A stretch of DNA of 13,588 bases from Flavobacteriales bacterium (GCA_027031025.1 JALVEJ010000079.1:1-13588); one strand, 5' to 3'; shown: positions 1 through 6,690, counted from the first letter of the stretch. A program made the numbers and translations. Notes: generated by a model from the letters alone, not told the origin.

Positions 1-95
1 ACTTAATAAGTATTTACAATGCTGTTTGATAATATCAAGTCATGGTAGTTCAATTGTTATGTAATATTAACCCGAAAAATTCATAGATTTTTATG

Positions 96-161
96 CGACT
101 AAGTAATACCAACAAATTTGGGTATTTTGTAAATACCCAAATTTGAGGTATTTCTAAGTCG
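96..161. repeat. 66-bp near-perfect palindrome (long hairpin)
   Basis: The inner 33 bases are a perfect inverted repeat: CAAATTTGGGTATTT (113-127), a 3-base loop (TGT), then its exact reverse complement (131-145). The arms continue outward: AATACC (105-110) pairs with GGTATT (147-152), and CGACT (96-100) with AGTCG (157-161). Only two mismatches and a one-base length difference are seen in the outer part. The rest of bases 1-235 shows no gene. Neither side has a clear T-tract, so it does not look like a standard intrinsic terminator. It could be a small repetitive hairpin element or a site for a DNA-binding or recombination protein. The structure is directly visible; its function is unknown. 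Confidence 0.85.
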
Positions 162-191
162 GGGTTTCACGCTTCCCTCCCCTATATCCAT

Positions 192-233
192 CGCAGATTC
201 ATATAATTCACTGCGTTTTATATGAATAATGCG
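192..233. repeat. Imperfect inverted repeat just downstream of the 236-1000 gene
   Basis: TTCATATA (198-205) pairs with TATATGAA (219-226), and CGCA (192-195) with TGCG (230-233), around a loop of 13 bases. It begins 3 bases beyond the stop codon of the minus-strand gene ending at 236. That position would suit a transcript-end hairpin, but no T-tract follows on the minus strand, so a terminator call is weak. Confidence 0.35.
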
Positions 234-235
234 GG

Positions 236-1000
236 TTAATTTGGTGGCATCGGTGTAAATGGATAGGCAGTACAACCATTTCCGTCATTGGTATTTATTG
301 GTTCATTATCATCTTCATCATTATTATCATCATTATCATTAGAACTACTTGAAGAATTGCTGCCGGAATCTTCTTCCGCTTGTTTTTTAGCATCATTTTC
401 TTCAACTGCCTCACCTATATCACCTCCAATTTTTGCACCAAGTACCCCACCTGCAATTATAGCCGGGGGCGCAGCTCCTGCCAAAAACCCAATACCCATA
501 CCAACACCTGCTCCAATTACTGAACCGGCTACTTTTTTCCAGCCATAACCTTGAACAGGAATGTCAGATCCACTGCCTGAATAAGTTTCAAGGTAATCTT
601 TTGCTACAACTTTAATTAATACATTACCTAAATTGTATTTCTTAACTTTTTGTTTTTTCAATTTATGTAAATATTCTTTTTTTATGGTCTTACTGTTTAA
701 AAGTTTATATAAGATAGCATATTGTTTTTTGGAAATATATTTATCTTTTGTTAAAGATTTCAGCGTATTGTTTACCAACTTATGCTGATTTTTATTGGAT
801 AAAGCATAAAAAGTTGCCATCGAGTTAACAAAAATGGATTGCTTCTTTTTTGATATTTTTCTTAAACTTTTTTTATGCTCACTTTTTAAAATGATGTTTT
901 TATATTTTTCTCTTTTTTTTGAGCTATAAGCCATTTTTGATTGCCCAAATGAATTGCTAATAAATACTATTGTAAATACTAATAAAATTACTTTTTTCAT
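236..1000 (-). CDS. Secreted protein with glycine-zipper hydrophobic segment and acidic tail (254 aa, unknown function)
   Basis: No known family is recognised. Residues 1-20 are a Sec signal peptide (KK, hydrophobic core, SNSFGQ). Residues 21-135 are strongly lysine-rich and probably alpha-helical. Residues 155-198 form a Gly/Ala-rich hydrophobic stretch with repeated GxxxG spacing (GSVIGAGVGMGIG, then GGVLGAKIGGDIG), broken by APPA. This is the pattern of a glycine-zipper double transmembrane hairpin. Residues 199-240 are a low-complexity Glu/Ser/Asp/Asn tail, followed by a short Pro-rich end with a single Cys (243). There is no T9SS sorting domain. The gene starts 11 bp after the 116-aa membrane protein gene and is the last of a three-gene minus-strand group. 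A membrane-inserting or pore-forming role is possible from the zipper alone, but unproven. The low-complexity coding at about 290-370 makes a misleading open frame on the other strand. Confidence 0.85.
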   Translation of the reverse strand: MKKVILLVFTIVFISNSFGQSKMAYSSKKREKYKNIILKSEHKKSLRKISKKKQSIFVNSMATFYALSNKNQHKLVNNTLKSLTKDKYISKKQYAILYKLLNSKTIKKEYLHKLKKQKVKKYNLGNVLIKVVAKDYLETYSGSGSDIPVQGYGWKKVAGSVIGAGVGMGIGFLAGAAPPAIIAGGVLGAKIGGDIGEAVEENDAKKQAEEDSGSNSSSSSNDNDDNNDEDDNEPINTNDGNGCTAYPFTPMPPN

Positions 1001-1011
1001 GATTAAAATAT

Positions 1012-1362
1012 TTAATTGGTTATTATTTCTTTATATTTTTCTTTTAAAAATTCGCCAACTTCTTTTTCCATTGCCTTCATTTGTTTATTATAGAATATGT
1101 AATATACTAACAAGGGAAGTATGACGCCTAATGCTACGACACCCACTGTAAAACCCATTTGTCCGAGTAAGGTTGGGAAACCACCTTTGACAATAAGCTT
1201 GTTTTTCAGCGGAAATACCAACGCACTGCAAGTTTTGCTTTTTGCAACTGCAATTACACCTTTTTGCCTTTCTGTTACTTGGTATTTGCTACCAAATTTT
1301 TCTTTTAATGCTTCCATAGCATCATCTACTGTGATGGCATTTTCTTTGATATTAAACTTCAT
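1012..1362 (-). CDS. Small single-pass membrane protein (116 aa, unknown function)
   Basis: The family is not recognised. Residues 1-60 look like a small alpha/beta domain without a signal peptide, with alternating hydrophobic strands (GVIAVAKS, SALVFPLKNKLIVKGG). Residues 66-90 are one clear transmembrane helix (GQMGFTVGVVALGVILPLLV). The last 25 residues are a charged helix rich in Lys and Glu (KQMKAMEKEVGEFLKEKYKE). The lysines after the helix favour a cytoplasmic C-terminus, but topology is inference. The gene sits 6 bp after the beta-helix gene and 11 bp before the glycine-zipper protein, so the three are very likely co-transcribed. As a small membrane protein beside a possible pore former it could be a partner or protective protein; this is only a contextual guess. 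Confidence 0.85.
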   Translation of the reverse strand: MKFNIKENAITVDDAMEALKEKFGSKYQVTERQKGVIAVAKSKTCSALVFPLKNKLIVKGGFPTLLGQMGFTVGVVALGVILPLLVYYIFYNKQMKAMEKEVGEFLKEKYKEIITN

Positions 1363-1368
1363 AATTAT

Positions 1369-2754
1369 TTATTTAAATTTTGGCATTTGACAGCCTTTTC
1401 CGTTCCAAGGTAATTTTCCTGCCGGTAAGGCTTCCTCAATCGTTATTTTGGGCAAAAATATATCAGCGTCCATTTTTACCGAACCACCTTGAACATTTAA
1501 CCCGAGCATGCTGCGTAATTGGTTGGCGCCCGAGTTGCTGACATGCACCGCAGCATCTACATCTGCCCTACTCAATTCTTTGCGATTGGCATAAATTTTT
1601 GCCCATCTTTTGGCAACCGGAATTTTAATTAACAAGCTTTCATTACCGGCACTTTCGAGGTTTAATTGTTCCGATTCGTCTAAAATATCGGCAACACGCA
1701 TTTTGCTGTTGATTTCTTTAAAATCGTACTTTGAATTGCCTGTAAACAGATTGTTATTTAGGGTTAAATTGGCACCTTTGCTGTAAATACCACCCATGTG
1801 TCCGAATCCAAATACATTATTCTCTACTAATGCAGTTAAGTTTTTATCCAAAGCCAGTCCGTCGCCACCATACGAGGCAACCGCATCGTGTTTCCATGTG
1901 AATAAAACAGTATTGTGTTTGACAATAAATTTGGGTATCAAACTCGCATCACTTCCCATATAGCCGGTTCTTGCCTGAATACCATAGCCGGTATTATTGA
2001 TGCAAAAATTGTTTTGTATCACGCCTTTGCCACCTTGAAAAACCCGTACGGAAATAGCGCCTTCTGTTGGCGCCGTATTCATCACGACACAATTTTGCAC
2101 GGCAATATTGGTAAATTTACTTCCCACAATGACAATTCCACCGGACTCCGGTGACGGATTCTGACCGGATTTAGGGCTTGCTTTTCTTCTTATGGCTAAA
2201 TCTTTATTCAAATGATAGCGGTTACGAGGTCCGTTGTCGACTATGATACCATCTACTACAATGAGTCCCCCTTGCATTTTCTTTCCGTTTGCGTCTCTTA
2301 ATTGATCGGTTCTGATATACAATCTGGGGGTGGTCAATTTCATATATTCGTTTACACCGGAAAAGATGGTTTTATGTTCTCCCCAAGGGTCTCTTGTAGT
2401 AAAAGAAGTATCATATCCACCATAAATTTGAACCGGCACATTGATTTCATCCGATCCCCTTTTTCCTTTACTCATATAAACGCCTTCGGCAATATAAATA
2501 ATGTCATTAGGTTTTAAACGGTGTATGATATTTCCTAAATCTTTTGCCGGTTTGTTTTTGGTGCCTAATTGACCGGAACCGGTGGTTTTGCTCACATACC
2601 ATATTCTACCTTTTGTGGCAGCATTTTTTGTTTTGGTGGTTTGTGCCGTTTTCTTTTTAGAAAACTTGTGCTTCAATTTTTTCAAATTAAATTGACCAAA
2701 TGAATGGCTCGCAAATAATAAACTAAATGCGAATAAAAAAATGGATTTTTTCAT
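1369..2754 (-). CDS. Exported right-handed beta-helix protein (461 aa)
   Basis: The start at 2754 is preferred because it places MKKSIFLFAFSLLFASHSFG directly at the N-terminus as a signal peptide; an upstream ATG at 2778 would add only 8 charged residues. After a lysine-rich linker (22-50), residues 51-93 match the usual opening of secreted beta-helix proteins: WYVSKTTGSG, then KPAKDLGNIIHRLKPNDIIYIAEGVY. Residues 105-345 carry the irregular strand-turn repeats of a right-handed parallel beta-helix, such as GGIVIVGSKFTNIAVQNCVV, GVIQNNFCINNTGYGI, FIVKHNTVLF, ALVENNVFGFGHMGGIYSKG and LTLNNNLFTGN. Residues 345-461 look like a separate C-terminal part. Related folds occur in pectate lyases and other polysaccharide-active enzymes, but no catalytic set could be assigned, so binding or structural roles are equally possible. 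It lacks a T9SS domain, suggesting a periplasmic or lipid-independent surface location. It probably leads an operon with 1012-1362 and 236-1000. Confidence 0.9.
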   Translation of the reverse strand: MKKSIFLFAFSLLFASHSFGQFNLKKLKHKFSKKKTAQTTKTKNAATKGRIWYVSKTTGSGQLGTKNKPAKDLGNIIHRLKPNDIIYIAEGVYMSKGKRGSDEINVPVQIYGGYDTSFTTRDPWGEHKTIFSGVNEYMKLTTPRLYIRTDQLRDANGKKMQGGLIVVDGIIVDNGPRNRYHLNKDLAIRRKASPKSGQNPSPESGGIVIVGSKFTNIAVQNCVVMNTAPTEGAISVRVFQGGKGVIQNNFCINNTGYGIQARTGYMGSDASLIPKFIVKHNTVLFTWKHDAVASYGGDGLALDKNLTALVENNVFGFGHMGGIYSKGANLTLNNNLFTGNSKYDFKEINSKMRVADILDESEQLNLESAGNESLLIKIPVAKRWAKIYANRKELSRADVDAAVHVSNSGANQLRSMLGLNVQGGSVKMDADIFLPKITIEEALPAGKLPWNGKGCQMPKFK

Positions 2755-2799
2755 CTGTTTATTTTTTAATTTTAACATTTCGGTCAGATATAACCTTTG

Positions 2800-2848
2800 A
2801 TGATTAAAATAATCATTAGGTTGTGTGTTTAATAATTATTTTAATCAT
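2800..2848. repeat. 14-bp perfect inverted repeat upstream of the beta-helix gene
   Basis: ATGATTAAAATAAT (2800-2813) is repeated exactly inverted as ATTATTTTAATCAT (2835-2848). After one mismatch the arms continue for four more bases (ATTA 2815-2818 with TAAT 2830-2833), leaving a loop of about 11 bases. It lies about 46 bp upstream of the 1369-2754 start. That position fits an operator for a dimeric regulator or a hairpin in the leader RNA. The arms are purely AT-rich apart from one G/C pair, so chance or weak function cannot be excluded. Confidence 0.5.
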
Positions 2849-2908
2849 GTCGGTTTCATCTGTTTATAATTTTTTATTAAAGTGTATAATTAATTAAATA
2901 TACTTGAC

Positions 2909-3076
2909 CTAGTGTCGTGTCAGGCATATTATCACCATACCAAGCACTCGTTCTTTTTGCCGATAACGGCATTAATAATTTTAACCATAGCTATGGCTAT
3001 GCTGAAAATTATATGCTTTGTTCTCGACAAAAATAACTTCGACTTATACGTCATAACATGCCTGACACGACACTAG
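2909..3076. mobile_element. 168-bp palindromic MITE-like insertion with 19-bp perfect terminal inverted repeats
   Basis: The left end CTAGTGTCGTGTCAGGCAT (2909-2927) is matched exactly inverted by the right end ATGCCTGACACGACACTAG (3058-3076). The interior is also an imperfect palindrome: GTTCTTTTT (2953-2961) pairs with AAAAATAAC on the right, ATAATTTT (2973-2980) with AAAATTAT (3005-3012), and the centre is a CATAGC/GCTATG repeat. The element can therefore fold end to end into one long hairpin. It holds no open reading frame of use. The outer CTAG on both sides may be a 4-bp target duplication (YTAR-type target, as in the IS5 family), or only TA may be duplicated (as in the IS630/Tc1 group); the palindromic flank does not allow a choice. 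The right end stops 1 bp before the stop codon of 3078-3845, so it separates two same-strand genes and probably attenuates read-through. Confidence 0.85.
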
Positions 3077-3077
3077 A

Positions 3078-3845
3078 TTAAAACAGCTTTTGTTCAGCTT
3101 GTGCTCTAATACTATAAAAAACATTATCTGTTGCTTTGATGTTTTTTATACGAATTTCAATATCGTCATTTGTGTCAATCATAAACTCATTTGGATCCGG
3201 TCTGCCTCTTGGAGGAGGAATAGCATGATAAAGAACTTTGGTTATAAGTAAATCACCATTATGAGCAAAAATTCGAACAAGTGCTTGTCCCCTGCGATTT
3301 GTTACATAAACACCTATTTTTACTCTTCCGGTACAGGGCTTTTTTATTGTAAAGGTTTTTTCTGCAAGACCCCATATACGTCCGGTCAACTTATCTTTAC
3401 CGGGTATAACGCTGCGGTCTTTTGCAATGATTTCAGCCATATATTTAAAGGTATTTCCTACGGATTGGTTAACAATTTCAATTTCAACTTTATTAAACCA
3501 GTTTTTGGTATCTAAGCTTAAAACACGTGTTTCGGTTTTCTTGTAATTACCATTTTCAAATGTTATGCGTTTTTTTAATTTATTGTTAACATAGATATTG
3601 ACTATGGTTTTGGCACGACCGCCTGTTTTACTGATTTTAATAGTTGCTTTACCTGATTTTACGTTTGTCTTTAAACGCCCCGGTGCCAGTGAATACACCA
3701 CACCGCTTTTAGACGCTAAAACCTTTCTACATCCTTCAAATGAAGGACTTGTAAAACCTTTGGTTATTTTTTTAATTTTCTGAGCATTGACATTAAAAGT
3801 AAATAAGGTCAATATTACTAACAGAATGTTCATTTTGATTTTCAT
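3078..3845 (-). CDS. Secreted two-lobed beta-rich protein (255 aa, unknown function)
   Basis: No family is recognised. Residues 1-22 are a signal peptide (MKIKMNILLVILTLFTFNVNAQ); Met5 is an alternative start that would keep the signal. The mature part seems to consist of two related beta-sandwich lobes. Lobe 1 (about 32-140) has GRLKTNVKSGKATIKISKTG, then VNIYVNNKLKKRITF, KVEIEIVNQ and TFKYMAEI. Lobe 2 (about 158-250) has CTGRVKIGVYVTNRRGQALV, RIFAHNGDLLITKVLY, DIEIRIKNI and VFYSIRAQ. The order of strands and the ends of the lobes match (EIEI...FKYMAEI against EIRI...FYSIRAQ), which suggests an internal duplication. There is no T9SS sorting domain. The gene follows the 540-aa fibre protein by 38 bp on the same strand and is probably in its operon. 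A MITE-like element abuts its stop codon. Confidence 0.85.
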   Translation of the reverse strand: MKIKMNILLVILTLFTFNVNAQKIKKITKGFTSPSFEGCRKVLASKSGVVYSLAPGRLKTNVKSGKATIKISKTGGRAKTIVNIYVNNKLKKRITFENGNYKKTETRVLSLDTKNWFNKVEIEIVNQSVGNTFKYMAEIIAKDRSVIPGKDKLTGRIWGLAEKTFTIKKPCTGRVKIGVYVTNRRGQALVRIFAHNGDLLITKVLYHAIPPPRGRPDPNEFMIDTNDDIEIRIKNIKATDNVFYSIRAQAEQKLF

Positions 3846-3883
3846 GATTTTTAAATTTTAGGTTAACAATTGATTATATGATT

Positions 3884-5506
3884 TTAACGCTGTTGTAACA
3901 AGAGTTGCACTTGTTGTTTTAGGACATCTATCTCATGCTGTTGTTGTTCAATGATGGCTTGTTGCTCTTGTATGGCTTTGGTCAGGGGTGCTACAAATTC
4001 GGCATAGCGTAGTCCGTAGTGATCGTTTGCGTTTTTAGGGGCATCTACGCCGTGAAAGTCATAACCTACACTTTGAGCAGCTTGCTCAACTTCTTGGGCG
4101 ATAAAACCGGTTTGCAATTCGGCAGCTTTACGGCGTTCGCTTTCGGTTAAGCGCAAGTTATCCGGCGTTTTGTTAAACTTGGCAATGGCATCCATATCGA
4201 GGTGATAGGTTACGGGACGCAATTTTTTGATAAACGCCAATCCCACTACATTTTCTTGAATATCTTTTTTAAAGCGTCTGTCTGACACATTGGTCCAATT
4301 GGCATAGCCGCCTATACTGGATACCGAATTGTTACCAAGTCGTATTTGATTGCTTGCTGAAATTGATGCGTAATACCCTATTGCTGTTGAGTTATCGTAA
4401 CTCCCCCCTGAATAAAATGTATGATATCCTACAGCGGTATTGTGAATACCATCAACGTTGTTGTATAGTGCCTTGCTACCAACCGCAGTATTTCTTTCTC
4501 CGGTAGTATTAGAACGTAAAGTAGAGTACCCTATAGCTGTATTATCATTAGCTGTGGTATTGTTTGATAAGGCAGAGTATCCTAAAGCGCAATTATATTT
4601 ACCTGTCGTATTGTCACCTAATGCAATATATCCTATTGCTGTATTATTAGTACCCGTTGTGTTTGTTTTTAATGCTGAGTATCCTAAAGCTGTACTTCGT
4701 GAACCGGCATTATTTTGAAGAGCATACCTTCCTACACCTACGCAATAGGCACCGGAAGTATTGGAATTGTTTCCTAAAAAAACAGAAAAATGTCCGGTAA
4801 ATGCATCGCTCAAATCGTTTAATTGGGTCGCACCAACAGGTATAGTTACCGAGTTTCCTTGAGAAATACTGAGGTGGTTACTGCCCGATAATGTTAGGTG
4901 TTGTATTTCATTTGTAGCGTTATGGTCGGCATCATTGACCGCATCAGTAAAAGAACCACCGCCGTTACTTAAAGTGACCGTATTACCGGTTTTACTAATG
5001 GTCTGAATTTCATTTGTAGCATCGTGGTCGGCATCATTGATATCATCTCCATCTGAAAGTCCTGTCGGCACATTGCTCAAATCGCTAAAATCGCCGCTAA
5101 ATGCGTTGCCTGATTTGTCGGCGTATTTTGCATAGGGAACGGATTTTAGTGCAGTAGTACCAAAATCTTGGTAACCGCTTCCGGTATTGATTTCTACTTT
5201 TAAAAAGTGGTCTTCACTACTCCAGTCAATCGTGCTAAAATCACCGGAAACGACACTACCTTCGCCAATATTAAAAGCGATAATACCATTGGCATCGGTA
5301 TTGCCGGTTTGGGTTTCTTGATAGACGGATGTTGTGCCGTTTTCTAGAACCGTAAATTTGATACTGATGACTTGATTGGCAATCGTATTGCCGTTGTCGG
5401 TAATAAGTGCTTTATAGTTAAAGCCGTTTTGAGCCAAACTTACACTTACAATCAATAGAGCAATTAAGCTCATGTACTTTTTTTTGATAAATACTTTTGT
5501 TTTCAT
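3884..5506 (-). CDS. Fibre/adhesin-like protein with 17-aa head repeats and C-terminal S74 intramolecular chaperone (540 aa)
   Basis: Residues 1-26 are a signal peptide ending SLAQ. Residues 27-130 are the N-terminal beta-rich domain common in Bacteroidota surface proteins (FNYKALITDNGN, GIIAFNIGEG, LKSVPYAKYAD). Residues 155-235 contain spacer repeats (NDADHDATNEIQ twice). Residues 272-373 hold six 17-residue repeats of the form TAxGYxALxxNTTGxxN, a left-handed beta-roll pattern like YadA heads. Residues 408-510 are a Peptidase_S74 chaperone of endosialidase domain, starting with SDRRFKKDI and including TGFIAQEVEQ. Ser408 and Lys413 have the spacing of the self-cleavage dyad known from phage endosialidase. 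Residues 511-540 are a Gln-rich coiled coil. Such domains trimerise fibres and then cut themselves off. No T9SS domain is present. The gene lies 18 bp after the 159-aa sorting-domain protein, so the two are probably co-expressed. Confidence 0.93.
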   Translation of the reverse strand: MKTKVFIKKKYMSLIALLIVSVSLAQNGFNYKALITDNGNTIANQVISIKFTVLENGTTSVYQETQTGNTDANGIIAFNIGEGSVVSGDFSTIDWSSEDHFLKVEINTGSGYQDFGTTALKSVPYAKYADKSGNAFSGDFSDLSNVPTGLSDGDDINDADHDATNEIQTISKTGNTVTLSNGGGSFTDAVNDADHNATNEIQHLTLSGSNHLSISQGNSVTIPVGATQLNDLSDAFTGHFSVFLGNNSNTSGAYCVGVGRYALQNNAGSRSTALGYSALKTNTTGTNNTAIGYIALGDNTTGKYNCALGYSALSNNTTANDNTAIGYSTLRSNTTGERNTAVGSKALYNNVDGIHNTAVGYHTFYSGGSYDNSTAIGYYASISASNQIRLGNNSVSSIGGYANWTNVSDRRFKKDIQENVVGLAFIKKLRPVTYHLDMDAIAKFNKTPDNLRLTESERRKAAELQTGFIAQEVEQAAQSVGYDFHGVDAPKNANDHYGLRYAEFVAPLTKAIQEQQAIIEQQQHEIDVLKQQVQLLLQQR

Positions 5507-5524
5507 AATATTACTTTTTAGGAT

Positions 5525-6004
5525 TTATTTTTTAATGATTTTGATACTTTTACGTTTTTGATTTTTTCTATCAATAACAATCAACAGGTATCCGGCTGAT
5601 GGTATTCGGCTAATGTTAAAGTTTTGTTTTATGCCTTGAGCTGACCTGTGAAAGATTTGCTTGCCCTGCATATTGTATAAATAATATTCATAAGTGCCGG
5701 TTTGCGGCAAGCTTATCGTAAAATCTTCTGCTACGGGATTGGGATATACCGAAATACCGGAAATAATACCATAGTCCGTGATACCCAAAGCTGTGCTTAT
5801 ATCCGGTCCTACAAATCCTTCGGAAAGATGGGTATTGCCCATATCGGCTTCATTGATATTGGTTTCTCCAATAGCAAAAACAATGGTCTTACTACCATTG
5901 GTCTGACTGCCACCCGATGTAGAAATACTGCTTTTTTGTACGTTTACTTGTGCCGTTATACCGGTTACAAGCAAGAGTGATGAAATAAATAGAATCTTTT
6001 TCAT
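5525..6004 (-). CDS. Small secreted protein with T9SS type A sorting domain (159 aa)
   Basis: Residues 1-19 are a signal peptide (MKKILFISSLLLVTGITAQ). Residues 20-80 form a short N-terminal part of the type SSISTSGGSQTNGSKTIVFA, IGETNINEADMGNTHLSEGF. This kind of segment (SxGG...IGE...L.(Q/E)GF) is recurrent in Bacteroidota in front of sorting domains. Residues 83-159 are a full T9SS type A C-terminal sorting domain: ISVYPNP (84-90), YYLYNMQGKQI (107-117), FNISRIPSAGYLLIVI (129-144) and the basic end RKSIKIIKK. The domain is known to direct proteins through the Por/Spr outer-membrane translocon and to be cleaved or anchored at the surface. Here it makes up half the protein, leaving a cargo of about 60 residues. 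It is 39 bp after the 73-aa orphan sorting-like gene and 18 bp before the S74 fibre gene, which suggests it serves the fibre, for example as adaptor; this is inference. Confidence 0.92.
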   Translation of the reverse strand: MKKILFISSLLLVTGITAQVNVQKSSISTSGGSQTNGSKTIVFAIGETNINEADMGNTHLSEGFVGPDISTALGITDYGIISGISVYPNPVAEDFTISLPQTGTYEYYLYNMQGKQIFHRSAQGIKQNFNISRIPSAGYLLIVIDRKNQKRKSIKIIKK

Positions 6005-6043
6005 AGGTTTTTAATTTTAAAGGTTAACAATAATTTTATAATG

Positions 6044-6265
6044 CTAAATTTTTATGTTTTTTATAGTTTTAGTATGCTCATCAGAAATTGAAATAGTATA
6101 ATCTCCCTTTTGCAAACCTTTAATTTCAATCGTATCATTTATCGGTTTCATATAACCATTATAAATATTCATACCTTTCCTATTACATATTTGTAAATAG
6201 TAAGAGGAACTACTACAATCATTAATCACAATATATTTTGATTCCGGATGTACGCTAATGGTCAT
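6044..6265 (-). CDS. Orphan T9SS sorting-domain-like protein without signal peptide (73 aa)
   Basis: The whole ORF resembles the C-terminal sorting domain of T9SS cargo. Residues 3-9 (ISVHPES) take the place of the usual YPNP segment. YYLQICNRKGMNIYNG corresponds to the central 'l.n..G..v..' strand pair, and IEIKGLQKGDYTISI (46-60) to the 'i.i..L..G.Y.i.i' motif. The end TIKNIKI is the usual basic C-terminus. It has no signal peptide, and an in-frame TAA lies only one codon upstream of the ATG at 6265, so no longer reading is possible without a frameshift. It is either the decayed tail of a former secreted protein or a stand-alone sorting-domain protein. The gene is first in the run 6265 to 3078 and has a TAAACGACA box upstream. 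Coding character is reasonable, but function is unproven. Confidence 0.6.
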   Translation of the reverse strand: MTISVHPESKYIVINDCSSSSYYLQICNRKGMNIYNGYMKPINDTIEIKGLQKGDYTISISDEHTKTIKNIKI

Positions 6266-6325
6266 ATTTTATTTGTTTATGGGGTAAAAGTAGGCATGTT
6301 ACAATCACAAAAATGAATTATTTGG

Positions 6326-6355
6326 TTAACAGAAAGATTTTTTTAGTAAACGACA
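6326..6355. promoter_or_regulatory. Candidate regulator site: TAAACGACA box with degenerate partner at 21-bp spacing
   Basis: TAAACGACA at 6347-6355 is identical to both copies of the box in the divergent region at 9906-9935, and like the 9906 copy it is preceded by a run of T. Exactly 21 bp to the left, TTAACAGAA (6326-6334) keeps part of the motif; over the 15 bases aligned around each, 9 agree. It lies about 60-90 bp upstream of the 6265 start codon on the minus strand, a sensible place for an activator or operator. Function is inferred from recurrence only. Confidence 0.45.
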
Positions 6356-6670
6356 TGGTCTGTTAAGTAAAAGTTTAAAAGCCTCTCATTATTTGAATTT
6401 CAAAAAATATTTTTAAGTAATGATAACGGCAAAAAGTATTTAGCAGAATTAAAATAAAAAAAATGATTATGTTTATAAAAAATGCGGTTATACCAAGAGC
6501 TGCGAAGGTCATATTCTTTTTTAATATAATGCAACTATTCTCAATATGCAGAATCACCTATTGCTAACACTTTATTTTATAAGCTTAAATTTGATTTGTT
6601 AAAAGCCTTCGATAGTATGACTCTATATCGATAAAGGTGTAGAATTTATATAATATCTCAAATAATAATA

Positions 6671-6690
6671 CCCCCGACATTCATCGGGGG
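6671..6690 (-). terminator. Intrinsic terminator of the 953-aa fibre gene
   Basis: CCCCCGA (6671-6677), a 6-base loop, and TCGGGGG (6684-6690) form a perfect 7-bp GC-rich stem in otherwise AT-rich DNA. Read on the minus strand, the stem is followed by TATTATTATT, giving a U-rich tract. It sits about 190 bp past the stop codon at 6884, so the fibre mRNA would have a long 3' tail. Confidence 0.75.

Noticed and set aside
288..548. Plus-strand open frame rich in Ser, Leu and Pro
   Set aside because: It is the mirror of the low-complexity Asp/Asn/Ser and Gly/Ala codons of the 236-1000 gene, which has a signal peptide and fits the operon.
2909..3076. Palindromic element considered as a simple intrinsic terminator
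   Set aside because: Its 168-bp length and exact 19-bp ends with possible target duplication are far beyond a terminator, and no T-tract follows the stem.
4388..4693. Regular 51-bp repeats considered as a CRISPR array
   Set aside because: Units are contiguous, in frame and degenerate at the protein level, with no spacers of unrelated sequence; they are protein repeats.
6375..6557. 60-codon open frame on the minus strand encoding a hydrophobic peptide
   Set aside because: It is short, AT-driven, has no visible leader or homology, and ends within 20 bp of the candidate regulator site. Any AT-rich stretch of this size tends to give Ile/Phe/Leu-rich frames.
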